Source: Candidatus Bathyarchaeota archaeon (GTDB lineage: Archaea; Thermoproteota; Bathyarchaeia; 40CM-2-53-6). From it: DNA of 13,020 bases. The DNA lies in NCBI GenBank assembly GCA_005884605.1, contig VBBE01000046.1, positions 1 through 13,020 on the forward strand. The letters are read 5' to 3'. Positions 10,866 through 13,020 of the stretch are shown in pieces (positions within the stretch are counted from its first letter, which is position 1; the number at the start of each line of letters is the position of its first letter). Made by a program: the position numbers and the translations under genes. A model generated the notes under the pieces. That model did no database searches, was not told the origin of the DNA, and saw only the letters and a list, made by a program, of their open reading frames with translations.

Positions 10866-13020
10866 TCAATCGGTCCTTCTAGGGACAGAGTCCTGGTTGA
10901 TGCAGCAGTGGTCTCCAATCCTGACGAGGTCGAATTCGATCAGCCCTGTTGTGTGAACATAGACACCTTTGCCAACCTTCGCGCCCAACAAACGGAAATA
11001 GAGAGGCAGTAGAGGTGTCCCCTGTAGCGCATCAAGGGCTAACGGTGTGGCAAGGAACTCGTAAAGCGCGTTAACAGCCTCAAGCCGCCACACATAGGTC
11101 GTATAGAGAGGATGCGTGAAGGGACGGAAACGTCCCATGACAAGCCACTTGGCCAGTACAACAGCTAGAACCACGACCGTGCAGGCCGCCCCATATGTCA
11201 CTGGTAGAAGTAGCAGTGCTTTGAGGAGTCCAAGTCCGCTCATCAGAGCGAAGGTTGCTGAGATAACAGTCGTGGTGACGATTATGAATCCGGCCGAAGG
11301 TAAAGTCACGCGGAAGGCTTCGACAACGGCACGGACAAGGCGAGCTCTACGCGTTGGCTGGTAGGTTCGCTTCTCCGAGAAACTGGTGCTGGGTTCTCTG
11401 TGTGGAAGCTGGACTGGTGGGCTGCCGAGCCACGAGCCGCCGGGCTCGGAAGCTTGGCTAGGGTCTTGCGGTGGGAGTGTCAGGACACCAAGAAGCGAGT
11501 TCTCGCCGATCGTGGTGCCTGCGGGGACAACTGCGCTATTGCCGACGAATGCTCGTTTGCCGATCTTTGTAGGGGCGATTGTCATCCAGCCATTTTCGAC
11601 GCGGGATGGTCCTAGATCGACCTCGTCTGCTATTGTAGCCCCGTCTTCGATCGTGAGCAGGTCTGGGGTGGGCGTGGCGGCTGTCGAGAGTTCTACGTTA
11701 CGGCCCAGCTTCGCTCCCAGCGCCTTGAACCAGGGTGCAAGGTAGAGGGTGGCGCGTAGCTGAGCTGTCAGATCAAGACTCAAAGAGTAGAGTTGCTCAA
11801 CTAGCCAGTTACGGATGTAGAATGACCCGTGGACCCGGTAGGTTCCGGGCTTAACGCGCTGGACTAGGAGCCATTTGGCAACCACGACCTCTAGCATGAT
11901 GAGGATTGAGAAGGTTGCTCCGACCAGTGGGACAGCGGCGGCGTAATAGAATGGATGGGAGAGAGGGTTCATCTGGACGAGGACGAGGACGCCCGGCAGG
12001 ATAGCTGCGAGAAGAAGAACTGGTAGGATGAGGACTAGGCCGATGTATATGACTGGCGTTAGCGTGCGCCGGAGCAGGCCAGACCGAGGTCGTTCAGTGC
12101 GCCAAACATCTGGGCGAGAGACTTTGCGCGCGGGGGACCCTGCCCAAGACTCCCCAGTGGGGATGCGCGCACCGGGCTGGAGTAATGACAGGTCCTCGAG
12201 GCGTGCGTTGTCCTCCATCTCTGTTTCTTCAGATAGAACGCTGCGTGTTCCGACGAAGCAGTTCTGGCCTATCCGGATGGGCCCTATGATCAGTTGTGCT
12301 TGTTTGACAGTATAGCCGAGAAGAGACGCATCATCGTCGATGCATGACCCATCGCCTATCGTAACTTGGTCGAATGCGGCGATGTTCTCAGTCGCAAGCT
12401 GGACATTACGCCCGACGTGGACGCCGAACAGCCGATAGACGAACGGAAGCAGTGGTGTTCCTTCGAGATAGTCGATCGGTATGGAGCTTACGAGGGATTG
12501 CACGAGCCACCAGCGAACATAGTACCCGCTCCACAACGGGTAGCGGCCAGCCTTGACCTTACCGATCACGAGCCACTTGGCTGCAACTGTTACAACGAGA
12601 AGAACAGGAAATATGATGACGGCCCCGGCAACCGCCCACGCGACAGATGAAAGGATTGAATGTCCAGATAGTTGGAGATAAAAGAAGACCAGGTAAGGTG
12701 TCATCCACTCCAGGGCTCGGAAGCCGAAGACGAAGTAGAGGAGGAATGTCTGGACGAGGCCTGCTCCGAGATTCCCTTTTGTTTCCGCCTGGGCTGGCCC
12801 GTTGTCCAGAGCCGTCTCCGTTCTGGAGACTGTTCTTGAAAGTGATGACTTGTCGAGCTTGTCGGCGAGGGTTGAGATTGTCGGGTTTTCGTAGACATCA
12901 GCGACCGAGAGACGTGAGTAAACGGGGTCTTTTCGAAGCTCGGAAACCATCCGTGCAGCGAGGAGAGAGTGGCCGCTGAGATCGAGGAAAAAGTCATCCT
13001 CGATAGAAACGGGTTGGGGG
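10866..13020 (-). CDS. Pls/PosA-type non-ribosomal peptide synthetase, C-terminal part (5' end beyond right edge)
   Basis: The frame is open to the right edge; 717 residues are visible. Residues 1-53 are the end of a carrier domain: EDDFFLDLSGHSLLAARM, with the phosphopantetheine serine at 18 (codon 12968-12966), then VADVYENPTISTLADKL. After a linker come three repeated units, each with two membrane helices (about 91-115/126-150, 322-350/358-385, 571-595/599-627). The repeats align at AKWLVIGKVKAGRYP (147), AKWLLVQRVKPGTYR (381) and AKWLVMGRFRPFTHP (622). Each ends in a hexapeptide left-handed beta-helix (about 200-298, 437-538, 681-713). This is the layout of epsilon-poly-L-lysine synthetase and its relatives: adenylation, carrier, six helices and three soluble domains that couple residues. 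The third beta-helix stops early at CINQDSVPRRTD. The adenylation domain and substrate are not visible. Confidence 0.9.
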   Translation of the reverse strand, partial: PQPVSIEDDFFLDLSGHSLLAARMVSELRKDPVYSRLSVADVYENPTISTLADKLDKSSLSRTVSRTETALDNGPAQAETKGNLGAGLVQTFLLYFVFGFRALEWMTPYLVFFYLQLSGHSILSSVAWAVAGAVIIFPVLLVVTVAAKWLVIGKVKAGRYPLWSGYYVRWWLVQSLVSSIPIDYLEGTPLLPFVYRLFGVHVGRNVQLATENIAAFDQVTIGDGSCIDDDASLLGYTVKQAQLIIGPIRIGQNCFVGTRSVLSEETEMEDNARLEDLSLLQPGARIPTGESWAGSPARKVSRPDVWRTERPRSGLLRRTLTPVIYIGLVLILPVLLLAAILPGVLVLVQMNPLSHPFYYAAAVPLVGATFSILIMLEVVVAKWLLVQRVKPGTYRVHGSFYIRNWLVEQLYSLSLDLTAQLRATLYLAPWFKALGAKLGRNVELSTAATPTPDLLTIEDGATIADEVDLGPSRVENGWMTIAPTKIGKRAFVGNSAVVPAGTTIGENSLLGVLTLPPQDPSQASEPGGSWLGSPPVQLPHREPSTSFSEKRTYQPTRRARLVRAVVEAFRVTLPSAGFIIVTTTVISATFALMSGLGLLKALLLLPVTYGAACTVVVLAVVLAKWLVMGRFRPFTHPLYTTYVWRLEAVNALYEFLATPLALDALQGTPLLPLYFRLLGAKVGKGVYVHTTGLIEFDLVRIGDHCCINQDSVPRRTD

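Noticed and set aside
1..13020. CRISPR array, insertion sequence, attachment site, rRNA or tRNA
   Set aside because: No regularly spaced repeats of CRISPR size, no transposase-like product, no terminal inverted repeats and no tRNA fold were found on either strand by eye.

Overview
The window looks archaeal, most likely from a member of the Thermoproteota (the Thaumarchaeota/Bathyarchaeota-type lineages). The evidence is an archaeal-type UMP kinase, a type IV pilin with a class III signal peptide (KKG|IDTIL...), a zinc-ribbon/PRC-barrel protein, TATA-like boxes (TAATATA) before genes, many short or leaderless 5' leaders and frequent TTG/GTG starts. The exact lineage cannot be read from the sequence. 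No rRNA, tRNA, CRISPR array or transposase was found.

Layout. 1-536 (-) is the N-terminal part of an FtsX/MacB-type ABC transporter permease, cut by the left edge. It is divergent from pyrH (677-1366, +), which is followed by a possible 27-residue micro-ORF. A pilin gene (1447-1932, -) converges on it. Its reading frame is intact but lacks any ATG/GTG/TTG start. A non-coding stretch (1933-2256) holds a G-rich run, a GC palindrome and three 17-bp tandem repeats; read on the minus strand it forms the likely terminator of the next operon. That minus-strand operon runs from a TATA box near 5189 down to 2257: a small gene broken by one apparent frameshift, an S1-family (PA clan) serine protease, a free-standing copy of the protease's N-terminal domain, a class I methyltransferase and an AlkD-family DNA glycosylase, all overlapping or closely spaced.

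On the plus strand, a ParA/Soj ATPase overlaps a gene for a four-helix membrane protein (5333-6812); no ParB is present. Then come three separate minus-strand genes: a conserved-looking soluble protein of possible PH-like fold, a small four-helix membrane protein, and a zinc-ribbon/PRC-barrel protein. A plus-strand O-methyltransferase-like gene (9236-9853) and a possibly decayed small gene follow.

The right end is the most striking part: the C-terminal 717 residues of a giant carrier-protein enzyme of the epsilon-poly-lysine synthetase (Pls/PosA) type. It has a phosphopantetheine attachment site, then three repeated units of two membrane helices plus a left-handed beta-helix. It is followed directly by an Sfp-type 4'-phosphopantetheinyl transferase that would activate the carrier domain. 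This is a self-contained non-ribosomal peptide/isopeptide machine in an apparently archaeal genome. The adenylation domain lies beyond the right edge, so the substrate is unknown.
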